A stretch of 16,848 nt of DNA, from assembly GCA_016212735.1 (NCBI GenBank), contig JACRDZ010000294.1:1-16848 (forward strand), read 5' to 3'. Made by a program: the position numbers and the translations under genes. Of the stretch, positions 5,105 through 12,374 are shown piece after piece (within the stretch, counting starts at the first letter, position 1; each line of letters opens with the position of its first letter). The notes below the pieces were generated by a model that saw nothing but the letters and a program-made list of their open reading frames with translations, searched no databases and had not been told where the DNA came from. This stretch comes from Candidatus Firestoneibacteriota bacterium. Lineage in GTDB: Bacteria > JACRDZ01.

Positions 5105-5326
5105 TGCATGAAAGGGTGTAATTAAAAGTGTTGGTAACATTTAGTCGATAAACTATTCTCAATAATAGAAATTCGCTCTCTATCATCCTGAGCGGCAGCG
5201 AAGGATCTGCTTTTCATACTTTAAAAACAGATTCTTCGCGGAGTTTACACTGAGTGAAACGAATGTGCTCAGAATGACAGCAAAGTGGGATGTATCCCAA
5301 CACTTTTAATTGCACCCTGCATGAAA
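5105..5326. mobile_element. 204-bp MITE with 21-bp terminal inverted repeats and 9-bp target duplication
   Basis: The element spans 5114-5317. Its ends are GGGTGTAATTAAAAGTGTTG (+G) at 5114-5134 and the complement of GGGTGCAATTAAAAGTGTTG (+G) at 5297-5317, matching at 20 of 21 positions. The same nine bases TGCATGAAA flank it at 5105-5113 and 5318-5326, a target-site duplication. The 204 bases encode no protein and include a whole copy of repeat A (5181-5279), so one element is nested in another. It inserted exactly at a start codon: ATGAAA of the DUF5615 remnant is in the duplicated target, leaving its ribosome site AAAGG on the far left side. Confidence 0.85.
5181..5279. repeat. Repeat A copy 2, nested inside the MITE
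   Basis: About 99 bp, matching the copies at 123 and 15732. The left end is TATCATCCTGAG rather than TGTCATTCTGAG, and the right end CTCAGAATGACA is intact. The central arms AAGGATCTGC / CAGATTCTTCGC form the inner hairpin. Confidence 0.88.
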
Positions 5327-5415
5327 TTGTTAATTGATATGAATTTATGCTTGACAATGGAGTACTGATTACTGTGGATGAAAACAAGTCTAGAATTCGT
5401 ATTTTGCCTTTTTAG
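5321..5415 (+). pseudogene. DUF5615-family (PIN/Mut7-C-like) toxin remnant
   Basis: ATG 5321 opens MKLLIDMNL, the standard start of DUF5615 proteins (MKxLxDMNLSP...). The frame soon fails (TGA at 5366-5368). In a second frame, 5350-5415 reads LDNGVLITVDENKSRIRILPF and stop, matching the family's usual C-terminal strand (..G.LVTIDE.K.RVR.LPL). Some 85 central residues, which would carry the remaining acidic residues of the PIN-like active site, have been deleted and the joint is out of frame. The gene is dead, and the MITE also separates it from its ribosome site. No DUF433 antitoxin, its usual partner, is seen upstream. Confidence 0.72.
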
Positions 5416-5448
5416 CTTGTAATTTTTAATAATTATAAAGGAAATAAT

Positions 5449-6819
5449 ATGAAAATAATGTTAATTTTTCCAAATTTTCTAAAATATGGAGAAAGCCATC
5501 CTGAATTTGAAAATGATGTAAAACACTATTTATGGGGTAGTACTTCAATCCCAGGACTTGGACTTCCACATATTGCAGCAAATACACCACCGGAACATGA
5601 AATAATTTTTGTTGATGATCAATTTGATGAAATAAATTTTGATGCTAAAGTAGATTTAGTTGGACTAAGCGTTTTTACTCCACAATTATCAAGAGCTGTG
5701 GTAATTGCAAAGAAATTTAAAGAAAAAGGCATACCTGTTGCAATGGGTGGTAAACATATTACAAATAATCCAGATGAAGCTTTACAATATTGCAATTATG
5801 TATTTATTGGCGAAGCAGAAATTACATGGCAATTGTTTTTAAAAGAATTTCAAGAAGGAAAAGCAAAAAGGATTTATCGCAATGAGACTATAGTTGATGT
5901 AAAAAAATTACCTCTTCCTAAAAGAAGTATAGTTAATGAAAAAAATTATCCAATGAATATCGGAACTTTAATATGTATTCGGGGATGTGGGCTTTATTGC
6001 GATTGCTGTACCGTTGACAATACTGAGCAAATAGCTCCTGCCAAAAACCGTAGAATATTTGATTTTGATTGGCTTGCAAAAGATATTCAAAATACTTCTT
6101 ATCAGACTCTTTATATATCTTGTAATTCAATAAATCATGCACCAAAAGATTTTATAATTGATTTATTAAAAATATTTAAAGAAAGTGGTAAAAAATTTAT
6201 TTTATCTACAACTCCATTTGATATCATAAACAAAGAAAAACAAATTCCTGGATTCATTAAACTAATTATCGAAAGTGGAATTGGCAGTTTTTATTATGCA
6301 TTAAATAATATCCCCAGCATATTACCAATTAAAATAACAGAACGTTTTATAGAATATACTTTTACAAATGATGATATAACAAAAAAATGTCAGGATGCTG
6401 GAATTGAAATAATACCTTCAATCGTTTTTGGTAACGATTTTGATACACCTGATGTTTTTGAAAAAGCTTCAAATTATCTTTTAAGAAATAATATTTCAGA
6501 CTGTGAATTTACCCTTTTTACTCCATATCCTGGGTCTCCATCTTATAAAAAAATGGAAGAAGAGAAAAGACTTTTAACTAAGGATTGGTTTTATTATAAT
6601 AATGCACATGTGGTTTTTAAACCTACCAAAATGAGTTCAGAAGAATTGCTTAAAGGTTACATTTCAATCTGGAAAAATTTTATTAATAAAAATAGAAACG
6701 AATTTAAAAATATTCATATTTCAAATCTATTTAAAACAGGAGAATATCTTCAGAAAAGAAAAAATAGAAAATTAGATTTAACTGATTTCGCTCATTTTAA
6801 TGAAAATTTTAAAAAATAG
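5449..6819 (+). CDS. B12-binding-type radical SAM protein
   Basis: This 456-residue cytosolic protein has an N-terminal cobalamin-binding-like Rossmann domain (about 1-140: MKIMLIFPN, then VDLVGLSVFTPQ and AMGGKHITNNPDEAL...FIGEAE). A radical SAM barrel follows, with CGLYCDCC giving C180-x3-C184-x2-C187 to hold the 4Fe-4S cluster. The DxHxxG motif of base-off cobalamin binding is not evident, as in many members of this group. TPYPGSPSY around 360 is the usual late barrel segment. Such proteins do methylations, ring closures and other radical chemistry, and the substrate cannot be told. AAAGGA at about 5437-5442 precedes ATG 5449. The methyltransferase gene follows after 50 bases on the same strand, so the two may act on one product. 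Confidence 0.85.
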   Translation: MKIMLIFPNFLKYGESHPEFENDVKHYLWGSTSIPGLGLPHIAANTPPEHEIIFVDDQFDEINFDAKVDLVGLSVFTPQLSRAVVIAKKFKEKGIPVAMGGKHITNNPDEALQYCNYVFIGEAEITWQLFLKEFQEGKAKRIYRNETIVDVKKLPLPKRSIVNEKNYPMNIGTLICIRGCGLYCDCCTVDNTEQIAPAKNRRIFDFDWLAKDIQNTSYQTLYISCNSINHAPKDFIIDLLKIFKESGKKFILSTTPFDIINKEKQIPGFIKLIIESGIGSFYYALNNIPSILPIKITERFIEYTFTNDDITKKCQDAGIEIIPSIVFGNDFDTPDVFEKASNYLLRNNISDCEFTLFTPYPGSPSYKKMEEEKRLLTKDWFYYNNAHVVFKPTKMSSEELLKGYISIWKNFINKNRNEFKNIHISNLFKTGEYLQKRKNRKLDLTDFAHFNENFKK

Positions 6820-6869
6820 TTATTGATTTGGAATGGATATATTTTACTAAATAAAGGGGTACAATAATT

Positions 6870-7910
6870 ATGGATAATTTTAAAATAAAATGTTTTTTTA
6901 TAGATAATATGTTGGATAAATTATTTAAAAAATATGAATTTAACCTAAAAGACAAAAAAACAACTTTAATCTTTTTTAAAAAATTAAAAAAATATCTTTT
7001 ATATCTTCATAAACTCGAAAATAAAGATATAAATATTAAAAAATTTAAAAAAAATATAAATGAAATTATTTTAGCATCATATCTTTTTGAAAAAAAAATC
7101 GGATCGCTTATTATTAGAAAAGAAATAAGAAAATTATTCAGATTTGTTATTAGTGAATACATTTTTAAATCTCCTATTATTAAAAGATCTTATAAAAAAC
7201 CACGCGGTTACCCCGGAGATTATCTAATTTTTGAGATGATTTATAATTACTCATTAACACCTAAAGGAATAGGTTATTATTTAGATTTATGGGTTTTAGA
7301 ATATGAACTAACTAAAGGGATGATATATAGAAAAAACAGAATAAAAAAAATGCTTAAGGAATTAATTAAGAATAGTAAAAATAAATTAAATATTATGAAT
7401 ATAGGATGCGGTTCAAGTCGAGAAATAAGAGAATTAATATCAGATACAAAAATAGATTTTAATAATGTAACCTTCACTTGTGTAGATCAAGATGAAGCAG
7501 CATTGAACTTTTCAAAAAAATCAATAAATAAGATTAAACCTGATTTAAATATATCTTTTTTAAAACATGAGATGCTTAATATAATCTTGAATAGAGAGAA
7601 AAAAATTTCTAATATGCAAGACGTGATATATAGCCTCGGTGTTGCTGATTATTTCTTGAAAACAACTTTTGAAAATTTTATAAAATTTTGTTATAGTTTA
7701 TTAAAACCAAAAGGTATATTAATTATTCCTCTTTGCAGTTCCCATAATCCGAAATTATATATTCCATTAAAATGGTTTTGCGAGTGGGATTTTTATTCAC
7801 ATAAAGCGGATGATATAAAAAATTTTATTAGAAATGATCTGCATATTAAAAAAGTGGAAATATTCTGGCAAAAACGAGTACCTGTTTTTTTTATAGTAAT
7901 TAGAAAATAA
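6870..7910 (+). CDS. Class I SAM-dependent methyltransferase, PhcB-like layout
   Basis: A 346-residue protein. Residues 1-110 are Lys-rich and helical with no recognisable domain. KPRGYPGDYLIFEMIYN at 110-126 is a string I associate with PhcB-like methyltransferases (3-hydroxy-fatty-acid methyl ester synthesis) and related proteins. The SAM-binding core follows: motif I NIGCGSSREI at 177-186, motif II acidic D206 in CVDQDEAAL, SLGVADYF at 255-262 and LKPKGILIIPL at 278-288. The ribosome site AAGGGG at 6854-6859 fits ATG 6870. The gene is even richer in A/T than its neighbours. Methyl transfer is well supported; a fatty-acid-like substrate and signalling role are inference from the motif and the kinase genes downstream. 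Confidence 0.75.
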   Translation: MDNFKIKCFFIDNMLDKLFKKYEFNLKDKKTTLIFFKKLKKYLLYLHKLENKDINIKKFKKNINEIILASYLFEKKIGSLIIRKEIRKLFRFVISEYIFKSPIIKRSYKKPRGYPGDYLIFEMIYNYSLTPKGIGYYLDLWVLEYELTKGMIYRKNRIKKMLKELIKNSKNKLNIMNIGCGSSREIRELISDTKIDFNNVTFTCVDQDEAALNFSKKSINKIKPDLNISFLKHEMLNIILNREKKISNMQDVIYSLGVADYFLKTTFENFIKFCYSLLKPKGILIIPLCSSHNPKLYIPLKWFCEWDFYSHKADDIKNFIRNDLHIKKVEIFWQKRVPVFFIVIRK

Positions 7911-8001
7911 TTTTGAACATTATCTCCTAATATAAAAACAATATTAAGATATATGGAAATATGACTGCAAAACTAGAATGAACTTATAAAACTATCCTTA
8001 T

Positions 8002-8029
8002 TTCTCAATTGTGTTATGGATGCTACAAT
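8002..8029 (+). promoter_or_regulatory. Candidate promoter for the kinase operon
   Basis: TTCTCA (8002-8007), a 16-bp spacer and an extended -10 TGCTACAAT (8021-8029) lie about 50 bases before the histidine kinase start, in the only sizeable gap (171 bp) between the enzyme genes and the relay genes. No operator-like dyad is obvious nearby. Confidence 0.35.
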
Positions 8030-8081
8030 AATTGATATAAATATATACTAAGAAAGGTTAAATTTTTATATAGGAATAACG

Positions 8082-10220
8082 ATGAATTTATTTTCAATAT
8101 CATGTGCATTGATTGTTATTTTTAATAGTTTTACATTTTTTTTTCTTATTTTAAAAGGTAAAAATGAAAAAAGTAATGTTATATGGTTAATTTTTTGTGT
8201 CCTTGTTATGATATGGGGAATAGGTGGTTATAAATTTTCTAGCACAACCTCTAAAAACGAAGCGTTTTATTGGTGGAAGATAGCTAATATAGGAACAATA
8301 TTAGCTCCTATAATTTTTTACCAGTTTTTATATACCTTTCTTAATTTAAAAAAAAAATCGCAAAAAAGTATTCTTATAATTGCATATATTTTCAGTATAG
8401 TTTTTTTAATATTCAATTTCTTTTTCCCTGAAAATTTTATTGGAAATTTAAGGTTTGCATTTAATCAAATTTATGTACCAGAGCCATTTAGTTCTAGAAA
8501 CCCAGTTTATTTATTTTTTTATTTGAGCTTTTACTGGTTCTTACTGTTATATTCCTTTTTATTAGTAATTATATCTTTTAAAAATAATAAAGGAGTAATT
8601 CGGAATCAACTAAAATATTTCATTATAGGTTGTACGCTTGGATGGTTAGGTTCACATGGATTTTGGTTATTAGTTTTAAAAATCGATATTTATCCATTAT
8701 CAAATTTTTTGATTGCTATTTATCCATTTATTATCGCTTACGCCATCCTCCGTTACCGCCTCATGGATATCCATGTAGCTATTAAACGATACGGCGTCTA
8801 TTCTCTTGCAACAGGTCTACTTGCATCTGTCTTTATTATTCTTCTAACTACATTAACAAAATATCTATCAGATATAACCAAAATGACGTCCCTGACAATT
8901 ACTGGCATTAGCGCTATTATCATTACTCTTCTTTTCAATCCTCTTAGGAATAAAATCCAGAGTATTATTGATAAGCTTTTTTATAAAAAGACTTATGATT
9001 ATTATGATGTGTTGCAAAAAATAAGTCATGAGTTTGTAAATACTTTTAATTTGGAAGAAATATATAATTTAATAAGTAATACAGTTCTTTCAACATTGGG
9101 GTTACAAAATATTTATTTATTGCAATCTAGAGCTGGTAATGAATATCAAATAATATATTATGCAATAAATTTAAAAGACGGAAAAAATAAAAATTTTTTT
9201 GATGAAGAACAAAAGACAGATATAAAACCAATAATAAATAAAACATCTGACATTATTACACTTATTTCATCATCAAAAGATATTATGATTAAAGACGAAT
9301 TAAATCATATATCAGATATAAAAGATGAAGTTATTGAAAATATTAACAATGATTTAAAACCTTTTTATGCTGAAGCTGTTTTACCAATATTTATTGATGA
9401 TAAATTGGAATATATTCTAATTCTTGGAGATAAAACTTCCGGAGATATTTTATCTAATGAAGATGTTAAATTATTGAATACTATTTCGAATCAAGCGTCA
9501 ATTACTATAAAAAAGGCTCAACTACATATAGAAAAAGCCCGTTCGGAACGTTTGGCAGCGCTTGGCATGATGTCTGCAACTTTTGCTCATGAAATTAAAA
9601 ATCCGCTTACTTCTATAAAAACATTTGCAGAACTTATTCCTATACAATATATGGATCATGAATTCAGAGAAACGTTTTCTAAGATTGTTTTAAACGGTGT
9701 AAGACGTATTGACGGATTAATTACTGATCTTTTAATGTTCTCATCTGATAAAATAATTATTGATAAAAGGGAATTTGACCTATTGCAATATATGAATCAA
9801 CTGCTGGATGAAATGGAAATAAATTTTAATGTTGAGAAAAAAAAAGTTGTAAATATTGAAAAAAACTATAAAGATGCTAATATATATATATTTGGTGATG
9901 AAAAAAAATTAAGACAGGTATTTGTTAATTTAATAACAAATGCTTTTGAAGCTATACCAAATGATCGTAAAGATGGTTTAATTAAGGTCAATATTCAGAT
10001 GAATGAAAAATTCGTTGATGTTTTTATTACTGATAATGGCACAGGGATAGCTTTAGAAGATAAGTCAAAGTTATTTGAGCCTTTCTTTACTAAAAAAGCT
10101 ACCGGTGTTGGATTAGGGCTTGTTATAACAAAGAAAATAATTGATGCTCATGACGGAAAAATTAATGTGACAAGTACTTTTAAACAAGGTACTACTTTTA
10201 TCGTGTCTTTGCCAATTTAA
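8082..10220 (+). CDS. Multi-membrane-segment sensor histidine kinase with GAF-like domain
   Basis: A 712-residue inner-membrane kinase. Hydrophobic segments lie near 5-24, 33-50, 67-88, 96-115, 142-166, 179-200 and 205-224, with two more near 241-258 and 269-285, so the sensor is integral to the membrane. A GAF-like region spans about 305-480. The catalytic core is intact: H503 in FAHEIKNPLTS, N620 in NLITNAFEA, G1 DNGTGI at 651-656, FEPFF at 665-669 and G2 GVGLGL at 675-680. It should autophosphorylate. No receiver is attached, so phosphate would go to the regulator encoded two genes later. AGGA at 8072-8075 sets ATG 8082. The next gene begins 11 bases after its stop. DNA around 8730-8960 is less AT-rich than the rest. 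Confidence 0.9.
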   Translation: MNLFSISCALIVIFNSFTFFFLILKGKNEKSNVIWLIFCVLVMIWGIGGYKFSSTTSKNEAFYWWKIANIGTILAPIIFYQFLYTFLNLKKKSQKSILIIAYIFSIVFLIFNFFFPENFIGNLRFAFNQIYVPEPFSSRNPVYLFFYLSFYWFLLLYSFLLVIISFKNNKGVIRNQLKYFIIGCTLGWLGSHGFWLLVLKIDIYPLSNFLIAIYPFIIAYAILRYRLMDIHVAIKRYGVYSLATGLLASVFIILLTTLTKYLSDITKMTSLTITGISAIIITLLFNPLRNKIQSIIDKLFYKKTYDYYDVLQKISHEFVNTFNLEEIYNLISNTVLSTLGLQNIYLLQSRAGNEYQIIYYAINLKDGKNKNFFDEEQKTDIKPIINKTSDIITLISSSKDIMIKDELNHISDIKDEVIENINNDLKPFYAEAVLPIFIDDKLEYILILGDKTSGDILSNEDVKLLNTISNQASITIKKAQLHIEKARSERLAALGMMSATFAHEIKNPLTSIKTFAELIPIQYMDHEFRETFSKIVLNGVRRIDGLITDLLMFSSDKIIIDKREFDLLQYMNQLLDEMEINFNVEKKKVVNIEKNYKDANIYIFGDEKKLRQVFVNLITNAFEAIPNDRKDGLIKVNIQMNEKFVDVFITDNGTGIALEDKSKLFEPFFTKKATGVGLGLVITKKIIDAHDGKINVTSTFKQGTTFIVSLPI

Positions 10221-10231
10221 ATGAGGTTAAT

Positions 10232-12295
10232 ATGGATTTGATTGCACTCTTAACACTTAGAGATGATTTGATTATACCTGAAGTAAAAGCAACTTTAAAA
10301 AATTACATAATATATCCTTTAAACACTCTGGAAGCTCTGCTTAATCTCTATTCAAATGTTCCAATTACATTGGTTTTAATAGATATTGAATCTTTTAAAA
10401 AATCTCAGCTTGAAGATATATTAAGTAAATTAGAGAACGATATGGTTATATTTATTGTATCGGAAAAATATGATAAATTTACTATGGATAATATGCCTCC
10501 CAGTGTTTATGGTCAGGCTGAAGATCAATCTATACGCATTGAACTACCTGATTTAGTTGAGCATGCATTAGAAAAACATAAATATAAAAATGTTATGAAT
10601 CTTCTCAGACAATCAAGAAATAATATAAATATTCCTATATCAATATCAAATCCAAATCAAGATATAAATTTTTATTCGGGACAATCACAAATGTATTCGC
10701 AATTTGAAAATGAAGGAACTCAATCCGAAAAATTTTTGCAAAAAAAAACTTTGGTCAATTTCGCTAAAATGCTTACTGCCAATTTTGATATGAAAAAATT
10801 GTTTAATTATTTTATTGATTCTGTAATGGAAATAACACGCGCCAGCAAGATGTCTATTATGCTTAGAGAAAAAGACGGATTTAAAGTTAAAGCTAATTGG
10901 GGACTGGACCAATATATTGCTGATAATCTTAAATTAAGAAATGACAGTGCTCTTGTTATGTGGTTAAGTAAAACCGGCCGAATAAGACATATACCGATAA
11001 ATCCTGTTGATTCGATTTCTTTAAATATGAAATCCGAGATGGAACTTCTGCAATGTGTATTCTCTTTTCCTATGATACAGAAAGGAAAATTAATAGGTAT
11101 TTTTAATATTGATAATAAAATCACTGAAGAACAGTTTTATAAAGAAGAGCTCGAGATAATATACGGATTATGCAATTACCTTGCTGTTGCTATTGAAGAT
11201 ATTGATTTGTATCATCAAATCTGGTACCAAAAAGAATTTACAAAAAATATTTTATCAAGTATGAATAGCGGCGTTATCGCCATTAATAAAGATGAAAGAA
11301 TTACTATTTTTAACCAACAGGCTTCCGATATTTTACATTTAAGTCCTCTGGATGTGGTTGGCCGTGATTTAAGAAATTTACCATCTCCGCTGGGAGACAT
11401 ACTTTTTGAAACAATGACCACAGGAACTTCATATAAACGATATGAAGTTGAAATACAACCCGAAGGAATACCAATGGGAATTAATAGCTATCGATTGCTG
11501 GATGAAAATCAGATGCCGATTGGAGCTGGTATTGTTTTTAATGATTTATCCGATTCCAAAAGATTAGAACAACAAAAAAGGAAAACTGAAAAACTTGAAG
11601 CTGTTAATAATTTAATGGCTAAAATAGCGCATGAAATAAGAAATCCAATGACATCAATTTATACTTACACACAACTTCTCAATGACAGATGCGATGAAAA
11701 GGAACTTAACAACTTCTATTCAACAGCTGTTAGCCAATCGATTCATAAGCTGGATAGCTTAATTGGTAAGCTTCTTATATTTTCAGATAAACCCGATTAT
11801 AGCTTCTTTAAAGAGGATATTAATGCAATAATAGATGAAACAAAAGAATTTATTTTAAAAAATATTCCATCAACACATAATTTTTCAGTAAAGAATTTAG
11901 AAAAACCTGCGTATATTAATATAGATAAGAAACTTTTTATTAAAGCTATTTCTTATTTGGCATTCAGTGCTGTTGATAGAACTCCTGATGGTGGGAATAT
12001 AGCACTCAGTGCTGCAATTACAACAAATCCTGATTATTCTCTGGTAATATCTATTGAATATAGCGGAGAAGCATTCACGGATAAAGAAAGAGAAAATTTA
12101 CTCGAACCACTTTTAAATATTGATAATCTTGGGGCTGAACTCAATATCCCGATTAGTTATAAAATATTAGATGAACATAATGGTACACTAAATATTAAAA
12201 GTGAAAATGGGAAAAATGTATTTTTAATAAAATTACCTGCTTATATGGTTATTGAAGCTGAAAAACCAATGGCTTTAGGGCTTGCAACGAAATAA
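10232..12295 (+). CDS. Soluble histidine kinase-like protein (GAF, PAS) with degenerate ATPase domain
   Basis: A 687-residue protein without membrane segments. Residues 1-120 look like a worn receiver domain (acidic pair D11/D12, D51 in VLIDIES, no conserved Lys). A GAF domain covers about 165-325 and a PAS domain about 335-445. A dimerisation helix follows with H467 in IAHEIRNPMTS. The CA domain keeps its outline but not its signatures: the N box reads YLAFSAVDRTPDGG with Ser where Asn is expected, G1 reads EYSGEAF instead of DxGxG, and G2 reads GAELNI instead of GxGLGL. ATP binding is doubtful, so it may be a pseudokinase partner or phosphate acceptor for the upstream kinase. Its last codons and stop lie in a strong stem-loop. 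Confidence 0.85.
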   Translation: MDLIALLTLRDDLIIPEVKATLKNYIIYPLNTLEALLNLYSNVPITLVLIDIESFKKSQLEDILSKLENDMVIFIVSEKYDKFTMDNMPPSVYGQAEDQSIRIELPDLVEHALEKHKYKNVMNLLRQSRNNINIPISISNPNQDINFYSGQSQMYSQFENEGTQSEKFLQKKTLVNFAKMLTANFDMKKLFNYFIDSVMEITRASKMSIMLREKDGFKVKANWGLDQYIADNLKLRNDSALVMWLSKTGRIRHIPINPVDSISLNMKSEMELLQCVFSFPMIQKGKLIGIFNIDNKITEEQFYKEELEIIYGLCNYLAVAIEDIDLYHQIWYQKEFTKNILSSMNSGVIAINKDERITIFNQQASDILHLSPLDVVGRDLRNLPSPLGDILFETMTTGTSYKRYEVEIQPEGIPMGINSYRLLDENQMPIGAGIVFNDLSDSKRLEQQKRKTEKLEAVNNLMAKIAHEIRNPMTSIYTYTQLLNDRCDEKELNNFYSTAVSQSIHKLDSLIGKLLIFSDKPDYSFFKEDINAIIDETKEFILKNIPSTHNFSVKNLEKPAYINIDKKLFIKAISYLAFSAVDRTPDGGNIALSAAITTNPDYSLVISIEYSGEAFTDKERENLLEPLLNIDNLGAELNIPISYKILDEHNGTLNIKSENGKNVFLIKLPAYMVIEAEKPMALGLATK

Positions 12296-12333
12296 CTGTT
12301 ACAAGTAGGCGCACAGTTATTTCGTCGCAAGCC
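12279..12333 (+). repeat. 21-bp stem-loop at the kinase-regulator junction
   Basis: Arms 12279-12299 (GGCTTGCAACGAAATAACTG...) and 12313-12333 match as reverse complements at 20 of 21 positions, with a 13-base loop. The left arm contains the kinase stop codon (12293-12295), so the protein's last residues are written by the palindrome. No T-run follows, so it is not a classical terminator. It could be a REP-like insert, or could stabilise or cleave the transcript between kinase and regulator. Confidence 0.8.
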
Positions 12334-12374
12334 TTTAATAGAAAAAAATTTATAATTTATTTGGAGGATGAATA

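Noticed and set aside
123..5279. CRISPR array
   Set aside because: Repeats are about 98 bp, kilobases apart and self-complementary, without regular spacers or cas genes.
5351..5379. TTGACA at 5351 as promoter of the radical SAM gene
   Set aside because: No acceptable -10 at 16-18 bp, and the bases belong to the conserved coding end of the DUF5615 remnant.
1..5415. Integron-like cassette array
   Set aside because: Small genes between repeats suggested it, but the repeats are not attC-like (no paired GTTRRRY cores at regular cassette joints) and no integrase is present.
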